DNA of 5,857 nt, from positions 1 to 5,857 of the forward strand of contig CABSAB010000099.1 of NCBI GenBank assembly GCA_902475515.1. The letters are read 5' to 3'. Under the pieces are notes generated by a model. That model was not told the origin of the DNA. It did no database searches and saw nothing but the letters and a program-made list of their open reading frames with translations. Positions 1 through 4,939 of the stretch are shown here, one piece after another. Numbering within the stretch: the stretch's first letter is position 1; each line of letters starts with the position of its first letter. Source of the DNA: an uncultured Eubacteriales bacterium (GTDB taxonomy: Bacteria; Bacillota; Clostridia; Oscillospirales; Oscillospiraceae). Position numbers and translations under genes: made by a program.

Positions 1-2
1 GT

Positions 3-536
3 GCTCTGGACGGCATTCGTGCTGCCTTCGACGCAGGGCTTACCCCCGTGAAGCTCAATACTGTACTCATCGGCGGGTTCAATGACGATGAGATCACGGA
101 TTTTGTGGACCTCACCCGGGACCGCCCCCTGGAGCTTCGCTTCATCGAGCTTATGCCCATGGGCGGGCAGTTCGGAAAGGAAGCCTATGTGCCCGGCAGC
201 CGGGTGCTGGAGGCTGTGCCGGAGCTGCGGGAGATCCCTCAGGACGGCGGCGTGGCAAGACTTTACCGCCTGCCGGAGGGACTGGGCCGTGTGGGCCTGA
301 TCTCCCCCCTGAGCCGTCATTTCTGCGGCAGCTGCAACCGTCTCCGCCTCACCAGCGAAGGGAGATTAAAGCCCTGCCTGCACTCAAACCAGGAGATTCC
401 TGTCCGAGGGAAGCATGGACAGGAACTGCTGGATATCCTGAAAACGGCGGTTTGGGAAAAGCCGAAAATGCACGGGACCCTGGATGCGGAGCATCTCAGC
501 GAGGCGGGCCGGACCATGAATACGATTGGAGGATAA
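3..536 (+). CDS. moaA: GTP 3',8-cyclase MoaA, C-terminal part (5' end outside window)
   Basis: Radical SAM enzyme that, with MoaC, converts GTP to cyclic pyranopterin monophosphate, the first step of molybdenum cofactor synthesis in the cytoplasm. The reading frame is open from base 3 and gives 177 residues. MoaA is usually about 320-330 residues, so roughly the first 150, including the N-terminal radical-SAM CxxxCxxC cluster, lie upstream. The GTG at 48 is internal and not a start, because the residues before it (LDGIRAAFDAGLTPVKLN) already match MoaA. Visible here is the second [4Fe-4S] site, a CX2CX13C pattern with Cys codons at 324, 333 and 375. The segment CGSCNRLRL carries the two Arg that contact GTP in the known enzyme. 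The protein ends in Gly-Gly, the conserved MoaA tail that reaches into the active site. It is followed after 2 bp by moaC. I see nothing degenerate in the visible part. Confidence 0.96.
   Translation, partial: ALDGIRAAFDAGLTPVKLNTVLIGGFNDDEITDFVDLTRDRPLELRFIELMPMGGQFGKEAYVPGSRVLEAVPELREIPQDGGVARLYRLPEGLGRVGLISPLSRHFCGSCNRLRLTSEGRLKPCLHSNQEIPVRGKHGQELLDILKTAVWEKPKMHGTLDAEHLSEAGRTMNTIGG
528..532 (+). promoter_or_regulatory. Ribosome binding site that fixes the moaC start
   Basis: GGAGG lies six bases before the ATG at 539 and inside the last codons of moaA. It supports 539 as the moaC start over the in-frame ATG at 452, which lies deep within moaA and would add 29 residues unlike MoaC. Confidence 0.85.
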
Positions 537-538
537 CA

Positions 539-1030
539 ATGGCGATCACAGAGGATTTCACCCATTTTGACGACCAGGGCAACGCCCGGATGGTGCACGT
601 CGGGGATAAATCGGTCACAAAGCGCACCGCCGTGGCGGCGGGCCGGGTCCTGATGAACCAAAAGACCTTTGAGCTGGTCCGCAGCGGCGGTGTGAAAAAG
701 GGCGATGTGCTTACCGTGGCCCAAATCGCGGGGATCATGGGGGCCAAGCGCACCCCGGACCTGATCCCCATGTGCCACCCGATCCTGCTTTCCGGGGTGG
801 ACCTGGAGTTGAGCCTCAATGAGGAGATGTGCTCCGTGGATATCCTGGCCACCACCACCTGCACCGGCAGTACCGGCGTGGAGATGGAGGCATTGACCGC
901 TGTCAGTACGGCGGCCCTGACGGTCTACGATATGTGCAAGGCCGTTCAGCGGGATATGGTCATTGACGATATCCGCCTTTTGAAGAAATCCGGCGGCCAG
1001 TCCGGCGATTTTGTAAGGGAGGAAGACTGA
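539..1030 (+). CDS. moaC: Cyclic pyranopterin monophosphate synthase MoaC
   Basis: Converts the MoaA product (3',8-cyclo-7,8-dihydro-GTP) to cyclic pyranopterin monophosphate in the cytoplasm. It has 163 residues, the normal length for this hexameric enzyme. The known catalytic residues are recognisable with an offset of three from the E. coli numbering: Lys54 in GVKKGD, His80 in PMCHPI, Glu115 and Glu117 in TGVEMEAL, and Asp131 and Lys134 in YDMCKAV. The N-terminal segment MAITEDFTHFDDQGNARMV is the usual MoaC opening, which with the GGAGG six bases upstream fixes the start. It begins 2 bp after the moaA stop and ends 1 bp before the next gene, so it is the middle cistron of a tightly packed Moco operon. 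The catalytic set is complete, so an active enzyme is expected. Confidence 0.97.
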   Translation: MAITEDFTHFDDQGNARMVHVGDKSVTKRTAVAAGRVLMNQKTFELVRSGGVKKGDVLTVAQIAGIMGAKRTPDLIPMCHPILLSGVDLELSLNEEMCSVDILATTTCTGSTGVEMEALTAVSTAALTVYDMCKAVQRDMVIDDIRLLKKSGGQSGDFVREED

Positions 1031-1031
1031 T

Positions 1032-1553
1032 ATGGACCTGACAGCCGCGGTCATCACCGTCAGTGATAAGGGGAGCCGGGGCCTCCGGGAGGACACCTCC
1101 GGGCCGGCCCTGGTGCGTATGCTGGAGGAAAACGGCTATACCGTCTCCTATACCGCCATGGTCCCGGATGAGCGGGAGACCATAAAAAAAGAGCTTCTGC
1201 ACTGTTCCGATACGTTGGGCCTTTGCCTGGTGCTCACCACCGGCGGCACGGGCTTTTCTCCCCGGGATGTGACCCCTGAGGCAACGGAGGAGGTCCTGGA
1301 ACGCCGGGCTTCCGGCATTCCTGAGGCCATGCGTGCCGAGAGTATGCGCATCACCCCTATGGGCTGCCTGTCCCGGGAGACGGCGGGTATTCGGGGGAAA
1401 ACCCTCATCATCAACCTGCCCGGCAGCAAAAAGGCATCTACAGAGAATTTCGCCGCCGTCATAAAGCCTGTCCGCCACGGCATCGAGGTCCTGCGGGGCG
1501 AAAGCAGCGACTGTGCCCGGATCCACGAGAAAGGAGCGCATCACCATGGCTAA
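1032..1553 (+). CDS. mog: Molybdopterin adenylyltransferase (MogA/MoaB family)
   Basis: Adenylylates molybdopterin with ATP, preparing it for molybdate insertion by MoeA. The 173 residues form one MoCF-biosynthesis domain. SDKGSRG at 11-17 is the N-terminal signature, TTGGTG at 69-74 the glycine-rich loop, Asp79 and TPEAT at 79-85 the usual acidic/threonine region, and LPGSKKA at 129-135 the C-terminal signature. The sequence does not decide between the names mog and moaB, because in Gram-positives one family member often serves both. The start is clear: AAGGGAGGAAG at 1015-1025 precedes the ATG with good spacing, 1 bp after the moaC stop. The 3' end overlaps the MOSC gene by 8 bp. The odd tail GAHHHG is encoded by the stretch that also carries the next gene's initiation region, so it may be a by-product of the overlap and not a metal site. 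Confidence 0.93.
   Translation: MDLTAAVITVSDKGSRGLREDTSGPALVRMLEENGYTVSYTAMVPDERETIKKELLHCSDTLGLCLVLTTGGTGFSPRDVTPEATEEVLERRASGIPEAMRAESMRITPMGCLSRETAGIRGKTLIINLPGSKKASTENFAAVIKPVRHGIEVLRGESSDCARIHEKGAHHHG
1531..1536 (+). promoter_or_regulatory. Ribosome binding site that fixes the MOSC gene start
   Basis: AAGGAG lies nine bases before the ATG at 1546, inside the end of mog. It favours 1546 over the in-frame ATG at 1513, which has no comparable site and would add 11 residues (MPGSTRKERIT) that do not resemble the MOSC family. Confidence 0.8.
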
Positions 1554-1983
1554 GGTACTTGCCGTCTGCATCAGCGAGGTGCGGGGCATTCAGAAACATC
1601 CCATTGAAGAAGCAGAGCTTCGGGCGGGACACGGTATCGTGGGCGACGCCCATGCCGGGGATTGGCACCGCCAGGTGTCCCTGCTTGGCATTGAGAGCGT
1701 CAATAAGCTCCAGGAGAAGATCACCCTGCAATTGAAAGCCGGTGACTTTGCCGAGAACATTCTGGTGGAGGGCATTTGCGTATATAAGCTCCCTGTGGGC
1801 ACTAAGCTCAAAATCGGCACCGCCCTGTGTGAGGTTACCCAGATCGGCAAGACCTGCCATAACGACTGTGCCATCCGCAAAGCGGCAGGAGACTGCGTCA
1901 TGCCCCGGGAGGGCATTTTCGTCCGGGTGTTGGAATCCGGCCGCGTGAAGCCGGGTGACGAGCTTTCCGTCGCAGAGGCCTGA
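1546..1983 (+). CDS. Small stand-alone MOSC-domain protein
   Basis: A 145-residue protein consisting of little more than one MOSC domain, named after the C-terminal domain of Moco sulfurase. MOSC domains are thought to handle cofactor or sulfur through a conserved Cys, but small free-standing ones have no settled function. Visible signatures are GDAHAG then HRQVSLL at roughly 33-47, GDFAENI at 66-72, and a Cys-rich block with Cys104, Cys108 and Cys117 in GKTCHND then GDCVMPREGIF. A PGDE turn lies near 137. One of these Cys is the likely conserved MOSC cysteine. The ATG overlaps the mog stop by 8 bp (ATGGCTAA), so translation is probably coupled. The position directly behind moaA-moaC-mog suggests a late Moco step such as sulfuration or delivery to a molybdoenzyme. 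That role is inferred from context only. Confidence 0.9.
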   Translation: MAKVLAVCISEVRGIQKHPIEEAELRAGHGIVGDAHAGDWHRQVSLLGIESVNKLQEKITLQLKAGDFAENILVEGICVYKLPVGTKLKIGTALCEVTQIGKTCHNDCAIRKAAGDCVMPREGIFVRVLESGRVKPGDELSVAEA

Positions 1984-1988
1984 CATAC

Positions 1989-2017
1989 TTGCAAAATTCG
2001 CGGAGATATCCTATAAT
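1989..2017 (+). promoter_or_regulatory. Sigma-A type promoter for the four-helix membrane protein gene
   Basis: The -35 box TTGCAA (1989-1994) and a perfect -10 box TATAAT (2012-2017) are separated by exactly 17 bp. They lie just after the MOSC stop. The predicted transcription start near 2024 gives a leader of about 39 nt before the ATG at 2063. No terminator-like hairpin precedes it, so read-through from the Moco operon is also possible. Confidence 0.75.
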
Positions 2018-2062
2018 AGCCTCATCAAACAGGCGGCCGCTCCGCCGGAAATCGAGGCTGTT

Positions 2063-2590
2063 ATGAGGGCAAGAAAACGCCGGGCATATCTGGAATATTT
2101 TCATAAGAACGCCGCCGGGGAGTATGTGTACGCTGGAGATTTGTATGAATTTCAGGGAGATGCACGCATCCGCCGGCGGGCCCTGATCCGCCTGTGGACC
2201 TGTTTGGGCGCAGCGGCGGCTCTGACGGTCCTGGGCGCCTGTATTCCGGTGCCGGGACTGACAGGGACCTGGTATATCCTGATCCCCTATGTGGCGTCTG
2301 TCATTGCGCTGTTTTCGGCCCTTTGGTCCCTGGGCGAAATCACTGCCGGCGGGGAGCCCCTGCGGGAGTATATTTATGAAAAAGCACGAAAACGTCTGCG
2401 GTTTCGCATGATCCTCGCGGCCGCCTGCGCGGTGCTGGCGTTGGTGGGAGAACTGGTGTTTTCCCTGCCCCGGGGCATCACTGCCTCAGGGGGACTGTTC
2501 TTGGGCTGGGAAGCAGTCTCCGCCGGGGCTGCAGGCCTTGGGACTTTCCAGCTGTCCCGCCTCCACTGGAGCAAGCGGAAGGAAGAATAA
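2063..2590 (+). CDS. Hypothetical four-helix integral membrane protein
   Basis: I do not recognise this 175-residue protein. The first 44 residues are polar and rich in Arg/Lys (MRARKRR, IRRRALIR), suggesting a cytoplasmic N-terminus. Four hydrophobic stretches follow at about 45-63, 70-91, 114-134 and 143-163. They are separated by a loop with GEITAGGEP and a basic cytoplasmic-looking segment (YEKARKRLRFR). The tail is short and basic (SKRKEE). This pattern fits an in-in four-helix membrane protein, with no catalytic motif visible. The frame is open further upstream to an ATG at 1955 inside the MOSC gene. I chose 2063 because the promoter at 1989-2017 lies downstream of 1955, and GAGG at 2054-2057 sits five bases before this ATG. 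It has its own promoter and shares a terminator with the convergent murT-gatD operon. Confidence 0.75.
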   Translation: MRARKRRAYLEYFHKNAAGEYVYAGDLYEFQGDARIRRRALIRLWTCLGAAAALTVLGACIPVPGLTGTWYILIPYVASVIALFSALWSLGEITAGGEPLREYIYEKARKRLRFRMILAAACAVLALVGELVFSLPRGITASGGLFLGWEAVSAGAAGLGTFQLSRLHWSKRKEE

Positions 2591-2597
2591 GCAAATA

Positions 2598-2634
2598 AAA
2601 ACTGCCATCGGAAGGACGTTCCGGTGGCAGTTTT
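2598..2634. terminator. Bidirectional intrinsic terminator between convergent genes
   Basis: A 13-bp stem (2601-2613 with 2619-2631, one G-T wobble) closes a five-base loop GGACG. It is flanked by an A-run on the left and a T-run on the right, so both strands read hairpin plus U-tract. The plus-strand tail is TTTTGCG. The minus-strand tail, TTTTTATTT, is better. It begins 7 bp after the stop of the membrane protein gene and ends 3 bp before the gatD stop codon as drawn, so it serves both transcription units. Confidence 0.9.
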
Positions 2635-2637
2635 GCG

Positions 2638-3366
2638 TTATTCGGATTTCGGTTTCGTTTGGATAAACCGCAGGGAAGCGTCAAAGGAGCGCTCCGCCAG
2701 GGTATTTTTTCGCATTTGATGGAGCCCCAGGCATTTTTGCAGGAGCACATCCTTCAGAATATCCTCCGCCCACCAGGGGTTCTTTACGAATACCGGCCCC
2801 AGGCAGTTGGTGTAGATCAGGTTCTTGTACCGTGCGCCTTCTGCACCGCTGCTGTTGTTACCGTGACCGTAGAGGACTGTGCCCAGGGGCGTTTTTGCCT
2901 CCACATCGGCCATCTGGACCTGCGCGCCGATGATCTCCTGCTGGGTGCCGTGAATGCGGAAATGCAGATCGTCCCCCCAGACGTATTGCCGCTCTCTGGC
3001 GGTCATGTCCAAAAGGCCAAGCCCCTCCACGGTCTCGCCGCTCTCCCGGAGAATGGTTTTCCCGAACAGCAGCCCTGTGGTGCCCAGGGCGGTGATATAG
3101 CCGCCCCGGTCTAAATATGCCTCCAGCGCCGCCCGTTGGCGCTCCAGCGCGGGCTTTAAATAGGCGAAGATTTTGATCTCCCCGGGCAGGAAGATCAGCA
3201 GGTCCAGGTCGTCAAAGGGAATATCGTCGTCAAAGGATTCCATCCGGAATACCTCCGTCTCCACGCCCAGATTCTCCCCCGCGCGGACCAGGGCCTGGAC
3301 ACTGCCACGCTCGCCGTGCAGATTCAGTAGGTCCGGATACATCCAGCCGATGCGCAGCTTATCCAT
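2638..3366 (-). CDS. gatD: GatD-like glutamine amidotransferase subunit, catalytic Cys and His absent
   Basis: A 242-residue homologue of GatD, the class I glutaminase subunit that in Staphylococcus and Streptococcus supplies ammonia to MurT for amidation of D-Glu in lipid II. The fold is recognisable by LRIGWMYPDLLNLHGERGS at 4-22, SGETVEGLGLL at 109-119, LGTVLYGHGNN at 161-171, and ARYKNLIYTNCLGP at 178-191. In an ungapped comparison with remembered S. pneumoniae GatD, the nucleophilic Cys of AICGGFQLLG is Gly95 here (TALGTTGLLFG). The catalytic His of SYFHGP is Leu189 (TNCLGP). The GGGQD and ENH.GRT motifs are also missing. No other Cys occupies the site; Cys188 and Cys212 are the only ones. 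The frame is intact and normal in length, so this is not simple gene decay. The start at 3366 has GGAGGGG six bases upstream and overlaps the murT stop by 8 bp. It is most likely a non-glutaminase partner of MurT. Confidence 0.88.
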   Translation of the reverse strand: MDKLRIGWMYPDLLNLHGERGSVQALVRAGENLGVETEVFRMESFDDDIPFDDLDLLIFLPGEIKIFAYLKPALERQRAALEAYLDRGGYITALGTTGLLFGKTILRESGETVEGLGLLDMTARERQYVWGDDLHFRIHGTQQEIIGAQVQMADVEAKTPLGTVLYGHGNNSSGAEGARYKNLIYTNCLGPVFVKNPWWAEDILKDVLLQKCLGLHQMRKNTLAERSFDASLRFIQTKPKSE

Positions 3367-4723
3367 TGGCGTCCCCTCCATACTGTTTGAAGTAGTCCCG
3401 AAGCAGCTCACAGTGCTTGGTGTTGGTGAGGAAATAGGCCACATCCGCCTCGATCTCGTCCAGCTTGCCTGTGATGGTCTCCAGGTCGTTGGTCTCCAGC
3501 ACCGTGACCCGGTCCTCCGGCGCCCCGGCGTAGATCATGCGGTAGGCCAAATCATAGCACACCGTGGTGGAAAAGGCCACATAGTCCGTCACGCCGCTTT
3601 CCACCACCGGAGCAAAGTCGCAGTCAAAGAAGTAAAAGCTGCCGCCGTAGTAGGGGTAGAAATCCGCTACCTCGTGCAGTCCCACGAACACCGCCTTTTT
3701 GCGCTTGTCCGCGGCGATCACGTCCAGTTGGGTCTGGAGGGCCTCAGGGTTTTCCTGCTTGCCCTGGAGATAGTGGATTTCCTTGCCGTGGAAGAAATAA
3801 TCGTCCACATGGGTGGCGGGATTCACAAAGGTGGAAAATGCGTGGGCCAGCTGCCCATCCTCCAGTCCGAAGTGCCGGCAGATGGCAATGGCCATGGCAT
3901 AGTTATAGATGTAAAAGGGATTGCGGTAGCTGGCAGAAAATTCCGCGCCGCCGCAGCGGAACGTACCTGCCGCAAAGTCGATATCCGTCACCAGCACCTC
4001 CGGCGTGTCCTCGGAGCCATGGCCACAGTGGGTGCAGGCAAAGGGGCCGATGCTGGCCAGGTTATAATGCCGGTATGCAATAGGGTGTCCGCATTTGGGG
4101 CAGGGGAGCGTCACGGCGTAGAGCCCCTTGCGGGTATAGCTTTTTTCGTTTTTCGCCAGGCTAAAATAGACTGCGTTTCCGGCGCAGTGCTCCAGGGCCT
4201 TGCTTCGGGGCTCCTCGTTGTTGAGGTACAGGGTCATATCCTGCCCGATGGCGCCTTGGAATTTCCGGAAGATAAAATCCGGGTCCCCGTTGCGCTGGAC
4301 CTGATCCTTCTCCAGATTGGTGATGCCCATATGCTGGCCGGGCAGGACCTTCCGAATGTGGGGGAAGCTCCGCTCGTCGATCTCCAGCACCAGGAATTCC
4401 GCCCGGAGCCGTCCGCCCAGGGTGGAGTTCTTGATGAGCGCCGTAGCCACGCCACCCATCATATTGGCGCCCTCAGCGTTGCAGGCCACGGTCTTACCGG
4501 CGGACTGCAGCGTGTGGCGTACCAGGTTGGTGGTGGTGGATTTTCCGTTGGTGCCGGTAATAAAGATCACCTTTCCGTAGTCGATCCCCTGAAAATGCGC
4601 AACGAAATCTGGCATCAGCCTGGTGGCGATCCCGCCGGAGTAATTGCTCCCCCGCTGGGGCGCGATGCGGCCGATTAACGCCGCGATCAGCTTACAAAGC
4701 CATAAGGTCAGTATAAATTTCAT
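3359..4723 (-). CDS. murT: MurT-like Mur ligase family protein (lipid II amidation complex type)
   Basis: A 454-residue Mur-ligase homologue with the MurT layout. A hydrophobic N-terminal helix (about 3-20) comes first. The ATP-binding P-loop TGTNGKS follows at 56-62 (Lys61), then SGANMM-like EGANMMGG at 84-91, LEIDE at 113-117 and ITNLEKDQ at 134-141. A Cys4 zinc ribbon characteristic of MurT is inserted at Cys208, Cys211, Cys230 and Cys233. The C-terminal DUF1727-type domain starts around 340. In known complexes MurT activates the D-Glu carboxylate of lipid II with ATP, and GatD feeds ammonia, at the inner membrane face. Deviations from remembered MurT are DQVQRNGDP in place of DQxDRxGE, and GGSFYFFDCDF in place of the DGxDxSWIWDxDF block whose first part carries the Asp assisting GatD. 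The GG-x-R motif is replaced by FSTTVCYD. ATP binding looks intact, but the substrate may differ from lipid II. It is the first gene of its operon. Confidence 0.88.
   Translation of the reverse strand: MKFILTLWLCKLIAALIGRIAPQRGSNYSGGIATRLMPDFVAHFQGIDYGKVIFITGTNGKSTTTNLVRHTLQSAGKTVACNAEGANMMGGVATALIKNSTLGGRLRAEFLVLEIDERSFPHIRKVLPGQHMGITNLEKDQVQRNGDPDFIFRKFQGAIGQDMTLYLNNEEPRSKALEHCAGNAVYFSLAKNEKSYTRKGLYAVTLPCPKCGHPIAYRHYNLASIGPFACTHCGHGSEDTPEVLVTDIDFAAGTFRCGGAEFSASYRNPFYIYNYAMAIAICRHFGLEDGQLAHAFSTFVNPATHVDDYFFHGKEIHYLQGKQENPEALQTQLDVIAADKRKKAVFVGLHEVADFYPYYGGSFYFFDCDFAPVVESGVTDYVAFSTTVCYDLAYRMIYAGAPEDRVTVLETNDLETITGKLDEIEADVAYFLTNTKHCELLRDYFKQYGGDANG
3373..3379 (-). promoter_or_regulatory. Ribosome binding site that fixes the gatD start
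   Basis: On the minus strand GGAGGGG lies six bases before the ATG at 3366, inside the last codons of murT. It selects this start over the in-frame ATG at 3444, which would add 26 residues lying wholly within murT and unlike any GatD N-terminus. Confidence 0.85.
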
Positions 4724-4741
4724 AGAGGGCTAGTCCCTTCC

Positions 4742-4770
4742 ATAGTGATTTTCATGGATCCATACACTAT
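4742..4770. promoter_or_regulatory. Nested inverted repeat over the murT start-site region (possible operator)
   Basis: The outer arms ATAGTG (4742-4747) and CACTAT (4765-4770) are perfect inverted repeats 17 bp apart. Between them is a perfect 10-bp palindrome, ATGGATCCAT (4754-4763). The element covers the predicted murT transcription start (about 4767) and early leader, between the -10 box and the ribosome binding site. It could be an operator or a leader RNA fold. No known regulator motif is recognised. Confidence 0.3.
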
Positions 4771-4773
4771 ACA

Positions 4774-4802
4774 ATTTTACCAGAAATCGCAGAAGGATTC
4801 AA
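4774..4802 (-). promoter_or_regulatory. Sigma-A type promoter for murT-gatD
   Basis: On the minus strand the -35 box TTGAAT (4802-4797) and -10 box TAAAAT (4779-4774) are separated by 17 bp, with a TG one base before the -10 (extended -10). The predicted start near 4767 leaves a leader of about 44 nt before the murT ATG at 4723. The ribosome binding site there is weak: GGAAGGG at 4741-4735 is 11 bases from the ATG, which may keep MurT translation low. Confidence 0.7.
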
Positions 4803-4842
4803 GCACAATGACGAAAAATTCGAAGATTCTACATAATGGAAC

Positions 4843-4860
4843 CTCCGGTTTTCGCCGGAG
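4843..4860. other. GC-rich hairpin in the murT/ylmH divergent region
   Basis: CTCCGG (4843-4848) and CCGGAG (4855-4860) form a perfect 6-bp stem around the loop TTTTCG. Neither strand has a U-tract directly after it, so it is not a convincing intrinsic terminator. It lies upstream of both promoter cores. Its function is unknown. Confidence 0.3.
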
Positions 4861-4888
4861 CGTAAAAACGCGGCCCCCATAAAGCTTA

Positions 4889-4917
4889 TTGCAACCGCCC
4901 GGCCCCTGTGCTACAAT
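4889..4917 (+). promoter_or_regulatory. Sigma-A type promoter with extended -10 for ylmH
   Basis: The -35 box TTGCAA (4889-4894) and -10 box TACAAT (4912-4917) are 17 bp apart, with TG at 4909-4910 just before the -10. The predicted start near 4924 leaves only about 16 nt of leader, barely enough for the ribosome binding site at 4927-4932. The -35 box is identical to that of the promoter at 1989. Confidence 0.75.
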
Positions 4918-4926
4918 ATACCCACA

Positions 4927-4932
4927 AGGAGG
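4927..4932 (+). promoter_or_regulatory. Ribosome binding site that fixes the ylmH start
   Basis: A consensus AGGAGG lies seven bases before the ATG at 4940. The in-frame ATG at 4889 is rejected because it overlaps the -35 box and precedes the predicted transcription start. Confidence 0.88.
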
Positions 4933-4939
4933 AGCGTCC

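Noticed and set aside
317..1096. Minus-strand open frame of 259 codons across moaA, moaC and mog
   Set aside because: It crosses three well-supported genes on the other strand and its translation resembles no family. Treated as a shadow frame.
1535..1553. His-rich tail of Mog (GAHHHG) as a metal-binding site
   Set aside because: The bases encoding it also hold the initiation region of the next gene, so the composition may be a by-product of the overlap.
960..1986. Minus-strand open frames opposite mog and the MOSC gene
   Set aside because: They are antisense to conserved domains, have no initiation signals, and have no recognisable protein sequence.
1955..2062. Upstream extension of the membrane protein gene to the ATG at 1955
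   Set aside because: It would overlap the MOSC gene and span the promoter at 1989-2017, so it could not be translated from the likely transcript.
2638..3366. GatD-like gene as a decayed pseudogene
   Set aside because: Full length, uninterrupted frame, strong ribosome binding site, coupled overlap with murT, and conserved segments around the lost catalytic residues all argue for a maintained protein.
3173..4678. Long plus-strand open frame of 501 codons antisense to murT/gatD
   Set aside because: It lies opposite two clear protein genes, has no ribosome binding site or recognisable motif, and its length is explained by GC-rich codon use on the other strand.
4843..4860. Hairpin as an intrinsic terminator
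   Set aside because: No U-tract follows on either strand, and no gene ends next to it.
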